A stretch of DNA of 64,000 nucleotides from positions 2,108,001-2,172,000 of the forward strand of contig NZ_JAGP01000001.1 of NCBI RefSeq assembly GCF_000526715.1. The letters are read 5' to 3'. The notes beneath the pieces were generated by a model, which made no database searches, was not told the origin of the DNA, and saw only the letters and a program-made list of their open reading frames with translations. This DNA comes from Hydrogenovibrio kuenenii DSM 12350 (GTDB lineage Bacteria; Pseudomonadota; Gammaproteobacteria; Thiomicrospirales; Thiomicrospiraceae). The number at the start of each line of letters is the position of its first letter. Position 1 is the first letter of the stretch. Shown in pieces: positions 18,595-28,292 of the stretch. The position numbers were made by a program, and so were the translations under genes.

Positions 18595-18605
18595 AAACGC
18601 TTTGG

Positions 18606-21600
18606 CTAAGCATTTTGTCGTGAAGTCTCCAAAGCGCGAATCAAATCTAAAATACTGTTAGACATCTCTTTCACAACAATAAAGTGAATATGCGCTTCCT
18701 CACGCTGGCCAGCATCTTGTAGATCAAACGTTTTTAACACTTCTGCACGTAATGTCGGATAGAGCTGTTCCAGCAGTTTAAACTCAGGATAATGACCAAC
18801 ACTATCCCTACCTTGACCATGTAACCAATCAACCAGCATTTGGTTTTCAGACAAGTCTTCTCGACTGATATTACCAAGCTCATTAATATAAGCTTGTAGC
18901 TTGTTCACCCAAGTTCTAACCGACCTTTCAGCTAGGGCAATATCCCACACACTCACTTCTGATTGTGGTGCCTCAATTCTGAAGCTATCCATAACGGCAT
19001 GGCTACGACTCATACCCACACCCAACTCACCCGATTTGGTATCGAAGAAACTTACTTGCTTCTTCATCTCAACCGCTTCACCACTCAACATATTGGCAGC
19101 TTCTGCTGTTTCTTTGACCAAGGTTGCATTTTGTTGGGTCACTTTATCCATGCCTTCCATCGCGACATTCACCTGATCGACACTTAATGTCTGCTCTTGG
19201 TTCGCCTGCGCAATTTGTCCGATAAACTCATACATCTTCATCAAGACATCAACGATGGTCAAAAACTCTTTATTGGATTCATCCACCAGTTCAACGCTCT
19301 GTGAAATTTGTCCTGAGGTATCTTCGATCAACTGGCGAATTTCTTTTGCCGCATCAGCCGACTTTCCAGCTAAAGAACGGACTTCACCCGCAACAACGGC
19401 AAAACCTCGTCCATGCTCACCGGCTCTAGCCGCTTCTACAGCGGCATTCAATGCCAAAAGATTGGTTTGAAAAGCGATGGCATCAATCAAGCCGATGATT
19501 TCAGAAATTTTCTGGCTGGAAGCCGACACTTCAGACATGGCGTTTTTAGTGCGGTTCATAACGGCGGAACCGTTATCTGCCTGCTCTTTAGCAGAGCTTG
19601 CCAACTTAGCAGCTTCCTGGGCATTTTCCGCATTCTGACGAACCATGGTGGTAATATTTTCCATCGAAGCAACGGTTTCTTGTAGCGTTTGCGCTTGATT
19701 TTGAATTCGACCCGATAGGTTTGCAGACCCTTCTGCAATTTGCTCAGAAGCGGTATTAACAGTATTGGATGCTGCCATCAATTCAGAAATTGCACTAGAG
19801 ATATTATCCAATGACGTATTCACAGCCTCAGACATAACACCGAGTTTACCACTGTAAGTACCTTGAACTCTTTGGGTCAGATCCCCTTCAGATTGCGCCA
19901 CCAAGACTTCTACCGTCTCAGATATCCCTTTTTCCAATTGATTCAATGACGAATTGATATTCTCTTTTAAGCTGGCCAGTTCACCAACAAGATCAACATT
20001 GAGCCTTTGAGAGAAGTTACCCTCAGAGATGGCTTTCATGGTTGCGTTAATACCACTTACCGCACTAAACGTATCGTCCATCGCCGATTTCAGCTCACTG
20101 ACCATAACGCCAAATTCACCATGGAATTTCGAGTCAGTTTCAAAATGATATTCTGCGACCTTGATGGCATGAATCGCGCGCTTCAATTCCTGAATCACGG
20201 TTTGAATATTATCTGCTGACGTATTCACGTTGTTCTTAAGGATATTCAAATCCCCTTCAACATCGGTTTCTATACGGTTATCTAACTGACCTTTAGAAAG
20301 GGTGTCGATCATATCGGAAACACTCATCATCAAGTGCTGAATTTCCGTAACATAATGGTTAAAACTGTCACCCATACGCCCTATTTCATCAGGCGAATAA
20401 ACATCTGCTCGAACAGAAAGAGAACCATCTTCAGAAGCAATTTTGAGTTTTTCTGTTAGGTTTTTCAGTGGCTTCAATACCAGGCTTCTCATCCGCCAGA
20501 AAATTTGAAGCAATAACAAAATAAACCCGCCAGACATAGCTGCCTGAGCAACATAAATCATAAAGTAGCTGTCATGCAGTACTTTATTCAAAGCGCCCGT
20601 TGATTCGGAAATAACCTGCATGCCAATCATTTTGCCGTCATGCTTTAAAGGATCTACAACCAACACACGATCACCAACAACTTGGTACCCCTTATCTTGT
20701 AAAGAAGTAAGATTTGCTTGTTGAATTTGACTATTGACAGGAGACTTCTCAAAACCTTTTGTAGGGGTCCATTGATTATTATCCAAATGGAAAACGGCAT
20801 ATTGATGATCTCGGTTTTGCTCCAGTTTAACCATTTGCGTTAATGGCAAATTAAACACCACCAAACCAATTTTCTTATCGCCAAACAAGACGGGGACTTT
20901 TGCTTGAATAAAGGCACCTTCTGGCTGGGAAACAACATCCGTAGTTAAATGATCCGGCATGCTAGTTACCGAAATAGGTACGCCGCTGTTAGACACTTTT
21001 TTCATATTGGCATCAAACACGGCTAAACCAATATTATTCATTTGAGAGCGTTTAACGTATTGCTGATAGTTCACTTGTAGAATTTGCCAAACAACCGTTT
21101 GTTGATGATCATGCAACCCATAAATCAGTGCTGAGTTACCGGCAAGCCCAACTGCATTCGTCAACGCTATCTGAGACTGACTTTGAATCTTGGCATTTAG
21201 ATTATCAATCAATAAAGACTGACGTTCATGCACACTGCTGGTATACATATTATCAGCAACTTGTTGCAGATAAACCTGCAGCACAATACTCCACATAATC
21301 GCCATTATTACCAACGGTACCATGGTTTTTCCAAGAATGCTTTTTTTCGGTAATAGGCTCAAACGTTGAATTCTTTCTGCCCAACGCGTCATAACCGCGC
21401 CACGTTGAATGACCAAGCTGCCATCTGCTAGCTTCTTATAAGCTTTCTCTACCTGAGGAATAAGGTCACGTTTAATCGGATTTCGAATAGATTTATAACC
21501 AACAACTTCGCCATTTTTCACTATAGGCGCAACATTGGCTTCTACCCAATAATGATCGCCATTATTTCGACGGTTTTTCACATATTGATGCCAGGACTGG

Positions 21601-21827
21601 CCTTTTTTTAGTGTGTCCCACAAGTCTTTAAAAACAATTGGTGGCACGTCAGGATGACGAATAAGATTGTGCGGTTGGCCTTCCAACTCTTCCCAGCTAT
21701 AACCACTAATTTCCAAAAAATGCTCGTTTGCGTAGGTAATGGTTCCTTTTAAATCCGTTTCGGATACCAAAATATAATCATCAGGAATCACAAACTCTTT
21801 TTGCGTTACAGGAGAATTATCACGCAC
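18606..21827 (-). CDS. methyl-accepting chemotaxis protein: PAS, periplasmic sensor, multiple HAMP, C-terminal CZB-like domain
   Basis: 1073 residues. Order: an Aer-like PAS domain (about 15-115, with HPDVPP and YWVEANV); membrane helix about 168-188; a periplasmic sensor domain to about 420; helix 420-443; HAMP and HAMP-like repeats (about 445-680); and the MCP signalling hairpin with the tip IDAIAFQTNLLALNAAVEAAR. The C-terminal roughly 95 residues resemble the chemoreceptor zinc-binding (CZB) fold (WVNKLQAYI, VDWLHGQG, HYPEFKLLEQLYP), but the expected His/Cys ligands appear replaced. TTATCGC at 21913-21919 (GCGATAA on the coding strand) could be part of a flagellar-sigma promoter, but the fit is weak. 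Confidence 0.95.
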   Translation of the reverse strand: MRDNSPVTQKEFVIPDDYILVSETDLKGTITYANEHFLEISGYSWEELEGQPHNLIRHPDVPPIVFKDLWDTLKKGQSWHQYVKNRRNNGDHYWVEANVAPIVKNGEVVGYKSIRNPIKRDLIPQVEKAYKKLADGSLVIQRGAVMTRWAERIQRLSLLPKKSILGKTMVPLVIMAIMWSIVLQVYLQQVADNMYTSSVHERQSLLIDNLNAKIQSQSQIALTNAVGLAGNSALIYGLHDHQQTVVWQILQVNYQQYVKRSQMNNIGLAVFDANMKKVSNSGVPISVTSMPDHLTTDVVSQPEGAFIQAKVPVLFGDKKIGLVVFNLPLTQMVKLEQNRDHQYAVFHLDNNQWTPTKGFEKSPVNSQIQQANLTSLQDKGYQVVGDRVLVVDPLKHDGKMIGMQVISESTGALNKVLHDSYFMIYVAQAAMSGGFILLLLQIFWRMRSLVLKPLKNLTEKLKIASEDGSLSVRADVYSPDEIGRMGDSFNHYVTEIQHLMMSVSDMIDTLSKGQLDNRIETDVEGDLNILKNNVNTSADNIQTVIQELKRAIHAIKVAEYHFETDSKFHGEFGVMVSELKSAMDDTFSAVSGINATMKAISEGNFSQRLNVDLVGELASLKENINSSLNQLEKGISETVEVLVAQSEGDLTQRVQGTYSGKLGVMSEAVNTSLDNISSAISELMAASNTVNTASEQIAEGSANLSGRIQNQAQTLQETVASMENITTMVRQNAENAQEAAKLASSAKEQADNGSAVMNRTKNAMSEVSASSQKISEIIGLIDAIAFQTNLLALNAAVEAARAGEHGRGFAVVAGEVRSLAGKSADAAKEIRQLIEDTSGQISQSVELVDESNKEFLTIVDVLMKMYEFIGQIAQANQEQTLSVDQVNVAMEGMDKVTQQNATLVKETAEAANMLSGEAVEMKKQVSFFDTKSGELGVGMSRSHAVMDSFRIEAPQSEVSVWDIALAERSVRTWVNKLQAYINELGNISREDLSENQMLVDWLHGQGRDSVGHYPEFKLLEQLYPTLRAEVLKTFDLQDAGQREEAHIHFIVVKEMSNSILDLIRALETSRQNA

Positions 21828-21957
21828 TACAACACCATCCTTTGTACACGAGATGAGCTTAGGTTTAGCTCAAATCGAATAGCGAACACCTTTTTCAAAT
21901 GTTCTGTTTAAGTTATCGCTACCCGAAAATTATTTATTTCAAGCTTGTCCGCAACCA

Positions 21958-23931
21958 TTAAAACTTAAATTGTTTTAACAATTGGTTCTTCAACTTGTTC
22001 TGTTCTTTTTTCACCGCTTCTTCGGCTTTTTTCTTCGCTTCGGCTTCCATACGTTTCTTTTCAGCTTCAACTTGCGCTTTAACTTGCTGCTCGTATTTCG
22101 CCTTTTGTTGATCAACATACTGTTGCGGCGACACCGACAACATTTGATCCACACTTTTCGCATTGCCATTCAATTGCACTTGATCGCCTAACAAAGACGC
22201 CAACTTTTGATTGATCGGTTTCAACTGTGCCGCCATCTGCGCATCAAACTGTTTTTTCAGTTGCGCTTTCGCATCAGTAATCTGTTTGTTTAATACCTTG
22301 TTCATGGAACTCGAAACTTTTCTGTCCAAATCTGAACGCGCCCCAATACTAGGCGCAAACAGCTTGCCAGACAATTCCGAAGTCACCGTAAACTGGTGAA
22401 TGTCGTCAAACACAGGCGCAAGATATTGCTTCACTTCTTTTGACTTGGTCGCCCCCATATCAAAATTAACTTTTTGATAATCTAAATCCACGACACCCTG
22501 CAACATTTGCGCTTCGGTTATTTTTAGCTTTCCGTTGACCGCAACCTTTGACGACTTCATTGTCAAAGGCAAACTGTCATCTTTCAGCATAGCCCAGTCT
22601 TTCAACTCATAGTTTGGCCAAGAAATTTTCGCTTCGGTAAAACCCTTACCTGGTTGAATCCAGTTACTTTGCCCCTTAATAGATAAAGCTGTTGTCTGAG
22701 TTTTTGGCTGTGCCGAAACGGTAAACAACGTTGCCATCCTACTTTTAGACTGATCAAAGTTGATGTCTTTAGCCGTCGCTTGAATTTGCCCCCAATCCAA
22801 TTCGGAAGAGAGTTTCAAACGTTTAATAATAAAGTCAGGTTCAGGGTCATGTTCCAAGAAAGCAATATTTTGTCCCACCTGACGTTTGGCTTTTTCTTTA
22901 GCTTGTTTCTCGGCTACAGCACGCTCAGCCGCAAATTTTTCAATAAATGGTTTTACCTTCTCGTAGATGGCCAAGCCTTTCTGTGTATAGTTGCGCACCT
23001 TGTCGCCATAAACCAGATAGGTAAAGTTTTTCAGCCCGTTTTGATCCAAACTATAGGTTGATTGCAGGTTGGCAAAGTCCTGCGCTGGCATTTTTTGTAG
23101 CGCATTGACGTCTTTTTGCAACTGCGGCAAATCTTTATCAAACAAGTTCTTACCCTGCTTAATCACATCCGCTTTTTGCGAAACCTCTTTTTGTAATTTC
23201 TCGAATTCCGCTTGTTTTGCTTTTAAGTCAGCCAAACTTTTGATTGACCCTTTTGTTAAGGCCTCAAAACGTTTTTGATAATCTGCAATCACTTTGCTGT
23301 TAGGCATTTGTTTCTGCAAATCCGTCCACTTGCTATTAAGTTGATTCAACGATTGATTGATTTTGTCAGCTTGCTCGCTGGTCTTAAAGGTTTGGCGGCT
23401 CAAAATCTCTTCTGGCTTAGGCACAATCATACTTGGCACTGCAAACCCACTATCCTTTTTCGACTTTTCAGCCTCGCTGGTTTCTTTTACCTTGCTCGTT
23501 TTTTTCACAACGAGCGCACCAGAGGTTGTTCTTGGTTGATTGAATGCAAGATGCTGCAAACTCATATCTTCAATTACAGTACGACCCACAACCAATTGAT
23601 ACAGATTCAAACTGGCACCCAAATGGCCAATGCTAACCAAGTTCTGCATCGGTTTTTTCGGATCCGTTACCTCTATACCACTGAAGCTAACGCCCAATGG
23701 TATAAAGTTAAAATCCAAACGATGGATGCTGATTTGCGCACCCCATGCTTGAGAAGCATACTTTTCAATCTGCGATTTTAAAATCATTGTCAGCGCCAAG
23801 TAGGTGATGGCAAAGCCAATACCCACCAAAACCAAAAAGCTAACCAACCCCGACCAACGAATCCAACCCTTAGGCTTTTTAACGTCTTCTGGCTTAGGTG
23901 TATTTTCTGTTTGATTGTTTTGTTGTGTCAT
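21958..23931 (-). CDS. TIGR03545-family membrane-anchored protein
   Basis: 657 residues. It has a Pro/Lys-rich cytosolic N-terminus, one membrane helix at about 28-52, then a large periplasmic region. That region begins with an AsmA-like segment (LDFNFIPLGVSFSGIEV) and carries coiled coils (about 190-290) and a strongly charged Lys/Glu/Ala coiled-coil tail. I recognise the pairing with the preceding TIGR03546 gene, whose last 4 bases overlap its start. Function unknown; the AsmA-like part suggests envelope or lipid-related work, which is inference. Confidence 0.8.
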   Translation of the reverse strand: MTQQNNQTENTPKPEDVKKPKGWIRWSGLVSFLVLVGIGFAITYLALTMILKSQIEKYASQAWGAQISIHRLDFNFIPLGVSFSGIEVTDPKKPMQNLVSIGHLGASLNLYQLVVGRTVIEDMSLQHLAFNQPRTTSGALVVKKTSKVKETSEAEKSKKDSGFAVPSMIVPKPEEILSRQTFKTSEQADKINQSLNQLNSKWTDLQKQMPNSKVIADYQKRFEALTKGSIKSLADLKAKQAEFEKLQKEVSQKADVIKQGKNLFDKDLPQLQKDVNALQKMPAQDFANLQSTYSLDQNGLKNFTYLVYGDKVRNYTQKGLAIYEKVKPFIEKFAAERAVAEKQAKEKAKRQVGQNIAFLEHDPEPDFIIKRLKLSSELDWGQIQATAKDINFDQSKSRMATLFTVSAQPKTQTTALSIKGQSNWIQPGKGFTEAKISWPNYELKDWAMLKDDSLPLTMKSSKVAVNGKLKITEAQMLQGVVDLDYQKVNFDMGATKSKEVKQYLAPVFDDIHQFTVTSELSGKLFAPSIGARSDLDRKVSSSMNKVLNKQITDAKAQLKKQFDAQMAAQLKPINQKLASLLGDQVQLNGNAKSVDQMLSVSPQQYVDQQKAKYEQQVKAQVEAEKKRMEAEAKKKAEEAVKKEQNKLKNQLLKQFKF

Positions 23932-24431
23932 TCCATCAACCCCACAACTGTTTTAACCTTACTGCTGCCTTTCAATAACTGAACGATTTTAAACTTAGAC
24001 ACCCATTTCAAAAATGCATGGCGATAGGTTCTTATCAATACAAGGAAAATAAAGAAAGCAGGAATTGCCAACACATAACTCACCAACACGCTGCCTAACA
24101 CAACCGTATTATTAAAGTGAATCGCGCGCCAGAAGGCATTGTTATACATATCGGTAAACATTGGTTCTAATGAAGGCATCTGCAACACCATCAACCCCAC
24201 TTGGTTGAATACGGGGTCCAACAAATACGCAACTCCGGAGAAAAATGCCAGCGAAACCAGCACTGCCGAAACATTAACCCTTAAGAAAAACACCAGCGCC
24301 AGTGTCAGCAGATTATGAGCGAAAAAGAGCGGCGTTAAGCCCATAATCATCCCCAATACAAAAGACAATGCTATCTGACCAGGGTACTGGTTTGCATTCA
24401 ATGCCTTAAAGAGTTTCACCAATAGAGTCAT
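23928..24431 (-). CDS. TIGR03546-family (DUF2062-like) membrane protein
   Basis: 167 residues with three or four hydrophobic segments. The N-terminal NANQYPGQIALSFVLGMIMGLTP is characteristic of the TIGR03546/DUF2062 group. It overlaps the downstream TIGR03545 gene by 4 bases, so the two are probably translated together. Function unknown. Confidence 0.83.
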   Translation of the reverse strand: MTLLVKLFKALNANQYPGQIALSFVLGMIMGLTPLFFAHNLLTLALVFFLRVNVSAVLVSLAFFSGVAYLLDPVFNQVGLMVLQMPSLEPMFTDMYNNAFWRAIHFNNTVVLGSVLVSYVLAIPAFFIFLVLIRTYRHAFLKWVSKFKIVQLLKGSSKVKTVVGLME

Positions 24432-24560
24432 TTGAAACTTTCCTTAAATTTGTTCAACCGCGAGACAAAAACATCACTCATTTTTATAGAATTTATCATA
24501 AAGCTTTTTCAAACCGACACCAAACATTTTGGGCTTTATTACCATGCGTTTTATAAGGGA

Positions 24561-26795
24561 TTAAGCCATTTCTTGCGGGTCAACATCTATTGACCAACGC
24601 ACTTTATTCACCAACGGATGCGCATAAATATTCGACTCCAAACTGCCAAGCCAATGATGCAATAACCCGCGATGCGAACACTGTAATAACAACTGATAAC
24701 GAAATCGCCCTTGTCGTCTTAACATCGGCGCTGCAACAGGGCCAAACGCATCTAATGGCGCATCCCCCTGCCTGGCAGATTTTGCTTGATCTACCGCTTT
24801 TAATTGCAATGCGGATTCTATGTCTAATAAAAACTGCCAAGCGGACTGAGGGTCTATTGACTCGGCACGCAGCATAATTTGATAAGTATAAGGCGGTAAA
24901 TCGGCTACTTTTCGCTCCGCCAATGCTTCCGATGCAAACGCATCATAGCCTTGCTCAACCAATGTTCTTAACAATGGATGATCTGGATGATGCGTTTGTA
25001 TCACCACTTCACCTTGTTTTTCCGCGCGACCGGCACGCCCGGCAACCTGCACCACCAATTGCGCCATCCGCTCTGCGGCACGGAAATCACAACTAAACAA
25101 CCCTTGATCTATATCCAGCAAAGCCACTAATGTCACCTTCGGAAAATGATGCCCTTTCGCCAACATTTGCGTGCCAATCAAAATATCCGCGTGACCCTCT
25201 CGGGCAATCTGCGTGACCTTCTCCATCTGCCCTTTATTGCGGGTAGTGTCTCGGTCGATGCGTAAAGTCTTATGTTTGGGAAACCAGCTTTGAATAATAG
25301 TTTCCAGCTTCTCCGTACCTTGACCCACATCCACAAAATCCTGTTCACCACAGTTCGGACACGCCGGTGGCGCTTTTTGCTGATAACCGCAATGATGACA
25401 ACGCAACTCACGGAATTGATGGTGATAAGTCATATTCGCATCACAGCTCGGGCAAGCTGCCTGCCAACCACAACTATGACACATCAACACCGGCGCAAAA
25501 CCGCGGCGGTTCAAGAACAACAATACCTGTCCTTGCTGCTCAAGATGGTTCGTAATCATCTCACGCAAAACCAAAGACACGCCTTCATGCTGCTGAACAG
25601 AACGATCACCCCGCACATCCAGCAAACGCATATCCGGCATAGATGCACCACCGGCACGTTCTGTCAGTTTCAAATAACCATAGCGTTGTGACAACGCATT
25701 ATGCAGGGTTTCCAAAGATGGCGTTGCCGAGCCAAGAACCACCGGCACTTTTTCTAACTGTGCACGGCGCACCAACGCATCTCGCGCCGAGTAGCGAAAG
25801 TTATCTTGCTGCTTAAAAGACAAATCATGTTCTTCATCGAGAATACACAAGCCCAAGTTGGCAAAGGGCGTAAACAATGCCGAGCGTGTCCCCAACAAAA
25901 CTTTCACCTGATTTGATTGCACCATATACCAAGCGCAATGGCGTTCTTTATCAGTTAAATCTGAGTGCATTACCGCCACAGGTTGATTCAAAAATCGCTC
26001 AAACCGATCAACCGTTTGTGGCGTCAAACCAATCTCCGGCACCAACACCAACACCTGTTTGCCTTGTGCAATCACCTCTTCAATCATACCGAGATAGGTT
26101 TCGGTCTTACCGCTGCCCGTCACCCCCTCCAATAAAAAGGCATTGAACCCCTCGTTTTGCAACACCATATCCACAGCCGCTTGCTGCTGCTCATTTAACG
26201 CATGATTCACTTCTTCATTTCGCTGCCAGGCATGAAGACAATTTTTTTCGGTTTTATCCACCCAGCCCATTTCGTGAAAGCGCTTCATCGGCACACGCCA
26301 ACCACTCAAACAAGTCGCTATGGTTGATTCGGTTACAGGGTAAGGGTGAGATTTAAGAAATTCCAATAAGTTCAGTTGCTGAATCGCATTCGAACGAATT
26401 TTATCTGTCGCTTCGGCACGACCCGAGTCATTCAATTGCCAAGCAGTGACACCATCTAATACAACCGATTCACCTTCTTTCAAACGCTTCGGCAAGGCCG
26501 TTTGCATTACATTACCGATTGGCTCGTGATAGTAGTGCGCCGCCCATTGCAAAAACTGCAAATCCCGCTCTGAAAAAATCGGTTCGCCATCCACTATCTC
26601 CGTCACCGCACGAATCTTTTTCGCGTCCAGCTCCGTCGTTTCTTTTATCGACATGACAATACCAATCAGTTTTCGATTACGAAACGGCACCCAGACACGT
26701 CCGCCCACTACAGGCAGAATCTGCTTATCATCATAAACATATTGGTAATCCAGCGGCGTTAAAAACGGCCCCGGCACGGCGACTTGAATAAACAT
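24561..26795 (-). CDS. priA: primosomal protein N' (replication-restart helicase PriA)
   Basis: Superfamily-2 3'-5' helicase that reloads the replisome at stalled forks. It has 744 residues: an N-terminal DNA-binding domain, Walker A GVTGSGKTE, DEEH box in CILDEEHD, and two zinc-binding clusters (CHSCGWQAACPSC and CHHCGYQQKAPPACPNC). The C-terminal domain contains a variable loop (KSARQGDAP) encoded across a copy of the 19-bp dispersed repeat at 24765-24783. The gene is on the minus strand and divergent from pxpA. Confidence 0.98.
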   Translation of the reverse strand: MFIQVAVPGPFLTPLDYQYVYDDKQILPVVGGRVWVPFRNRKLIGIVMSIKETTELDAKKIRAVTEIVDGEPIFSERDLQFLQWAAHYYHEPIGNVMQTALPKRLKEGESVVLDGVTAWQLNDSGRAEATDKIRSNAIQQLNLLEFLKSHPYPVTESTIATCLSGWRVPMKRFHEMGWVDKTEKNCLHAWQRNEEVNHALNEQQQAAVDMVLQNEGFNAFLLEGVTGSGKTETYLGMIEEVIAQGKQVLVLVPEIGLTPQTVDRFERFLNQPVAVMHSDLTDKERHCAWYMVQSNQVKVLLGTRSALFTPFANLGLCILDEEHDLSFKQQDNFRYSARDALVRRAQLEKVPVVLGSATPSLETLHNALSQRYGYLKLTERAGGASMPDMRLLDVRGDRSVQQHEGVSLVLREMITNHLEQQGQVLLFLNRRGFAPVLMCHSCGWQAACPSCDANMTYHHQFRELRCHHCGYQQKAPPACPNCGEQDFVDVGQGTEKLETIIQSWFPKHKTLRIDRDTTRNKGQMEKVTQIAREGHADILIGTQMLAKGHHFPKVTLVALLDIDQGLFSCDFRAAERMAQLVVQVAGRAGRAEKQGEVVIQTHHPDHPLLRTLVEQGYDAFASEALAERKVADLPPYTYQIMLRAESIDPQSAWQFLLDIESALQLKAVDQAKSARQGDAPLDAFGPVAAPMLRRQGRFRYQLLLQCSHRGLLHHWLGSLESNIYAHPLVNKVRWSIDVDPQEMA
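24765..24783 (+). repeat. 19-bp dispersed repeat, intragenic copy in priA
   Basis: 18 of 19 bases match the consensus (A5 to T). It lies antisense to priA and encodes part of a variable loop (KSARQGD) between conserved C-terminal segments. Confidence 0.85.
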
Positions 26796-26853
26796 AAAGG
26801 GTCAATTTACATTAAAATGGCGTTTATTTTACGTTAACTTATCCATACAAAAA

Positions 26854-27573
26854 ATGATTCTGATTAATTGCGACATGGGTGAAAACCTCACACCCAACCC
26901 AGACGCTTTAGTAATGCCGCACATTCATCTGGCAAACATCGCCTGTGGCGGTCATGCCGGAGATGCAACCAGCATAATGGAAACGCTCGCGCTGGCAAAA
27001 CAACATAGCGTAAAAATCGGCGCGCATCCAAGCTATCCAGACAAAGACAACTTTGGTCGCCAATCGCAATCACTTTCAGAAGCAGCATTACATCAAACAC
27101 TCACCGAACAAGTCTCTGCGTTGGAAAATCTTGCCAGTAGTTTAGGTTTGCAACTCCACCACATCAAACCGCATGGCGCGCTTTATCTCGATATGATGCG
27201 TTCCGAACAAATCTTTCTACAACTGCTGTCTTTTTGCCAAGCTTTCAATCAAGGCAAAGCGCAACCAATCAAGCTTATGATACAAGGCGGCCTAAAAGAT
27301 AAAGATTACCAAACCCTTGCAGATACCTATAGCATCGAGCTTTTGTTTGAAGCCTTTGCCGACCGAGCTTATTTGCCAAACGGTCAGCTTGCCCCACGCA
27401 GTCAACCAAATAGCCTATACCAACACACCGACAATATCATTGAACAAAGCTGGCAATTTCACAAAACTCATCAGCAAGCATCTACCCCGAACACCCTGTG
27501 CTTTCACTCAGACAATCCTGTTTCGGTTGATGCCTTGATTGCCTTTGCAAAAGAACTCAAAGAATCCTCATGA
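26854..27573 (+). CDS. pxpA: 5-oxoprolinase subunit A (LamB/YcsF family)
   Basis: One of three subunits of the ATP-dependent enzyme that opens 5-oxoproline to glutamate. It has 239 residues and starts LINCDMGEN, with ANIACGGHAGD, KIGAHPSYPD and FADRAYLPNG motifs typical of the family. It starts 58 bases from priA, divergent. It overlaps pxpB by 4 bases. Confidence 0.95.
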   Translation: MILINCDMGENLTPNPDALVMPHIHLANIACGGHAGDATSIMETLALAKQHSVKIGAHPSYPDKDNFGRQSQSLSEAALHQTLTEQVSALENLASSLGLQLHHIKPHGALYLDMMRSEQIFLQLLSFCQAFNQGKAQPIKLMIQGGLKDKDYQTLADTYSIELLFEAFADRAYLPNGQLAPRSQPNSLYQHTDNIIEQSWQFHKTHQQASTPNTLCFHSDNPVSVDALIAFAKELKESS

Positions 27574-28292
27574 CGTTTCATTACCAAATCCAACCCGCTG
27601 CGGAAAACGCTTTATTACTGACGTTTACCTCCACCAGCAAAGCTGATGCAGGGTTAATGGATTTTTTGCCCGTATTACAAAAGTTCATTCCTCAGGTTGA
27701 AAGTACTTTTGCCGAAAACTTACGCGAGTTGGTGCCGTCTTATCACAGCTTATTATTGGTGTTCAAAAACCCGAATCTTGCCTCAGCAACCCAGCAATTA
27801 AATGATTTATTGATCGAGTTGCAGCAAAACCCTACCGACCCCAGCCTGGCAGATTTTCAAGGTCAAACGCATACTATTCCAGTGTGTTACGATCAAAGCT
27901 TCGGGCTCGATTTACTCACGCTTGCCGAGCAAAAATCACTGTCGATTGATGAAATCATCCAACTGCACAGCCAACAAACCTATCAAGTTTGCGCCATTGG
28001 TTTCGCCCCCGCTTTTGCTTATTTAGGCGAAGTAGACGAACGCCTTGCCTCACCCAGACACGCCTCGCCACGCTTAAAGATTCCCGCGGGCAGTGTCGGC
28101 ATTGCAGACCGACAAACCGCCATCTACCCCAAAGCTTCTCCCGCTGGTTGGCAAATACTTGGGCAAACGCCGTGGGATTTATCGCTCACCAACCCCGATA
28201 ACCTCACCCGCTTTCGTGTGGGCGACCAAGTGAAGTTTGAGCCGATTAGCCTTGAAGCGTTTCTCGCCATTCAAAACGGAGAAACATTATGA
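27570..28292 (+). CDS. pxpB: 5-oxoprolinase subunit B (KipI-like)
   Basis: 240 residues of the AHS1/KipI family. It has the IPVCYD start of the cyclophilin-like C-terminal domain, CAIGFAPAFAYLGEV, and RLKIPAGSVGIADRQTAIYP. It overlaps both pxpA and pxpC by 4 bases. The linker between its two domains is encoded across a perfect copy of the dispersed repeat (27839-27857, giving DPSLADF). Confidence 0.95.
   Translation: MTFHYQIQPAAENALLLTFTSTSKADAGLMDFLPVLQKFIPQVESTFAENLRELVPSYHSLLLVFKNPNLASATQQLNDLLIELQQNPTDPSLADFQGQTHTIPVCYDQSFGLDLLTLAEQKSLSIDEIIQLHSQQTYQVCAIGFAPAFAYLGEVDERLASPRHASPRLKIPAGSVGIADRQTAIYPKASPAGWQILGQTPWDLSLTNPDNLTRFRVGDQVKFEPISLEAFLAIQNGETL
27839..27857 (+). repeat. 19-bp dispersed repeat, perfect intragenic copy in pxpB
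   Basis: Matches the consensus at all 19 positions. It is sense to pxpB and encodes PSLADF in the inter-domain linker. Confidence 0.95.
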
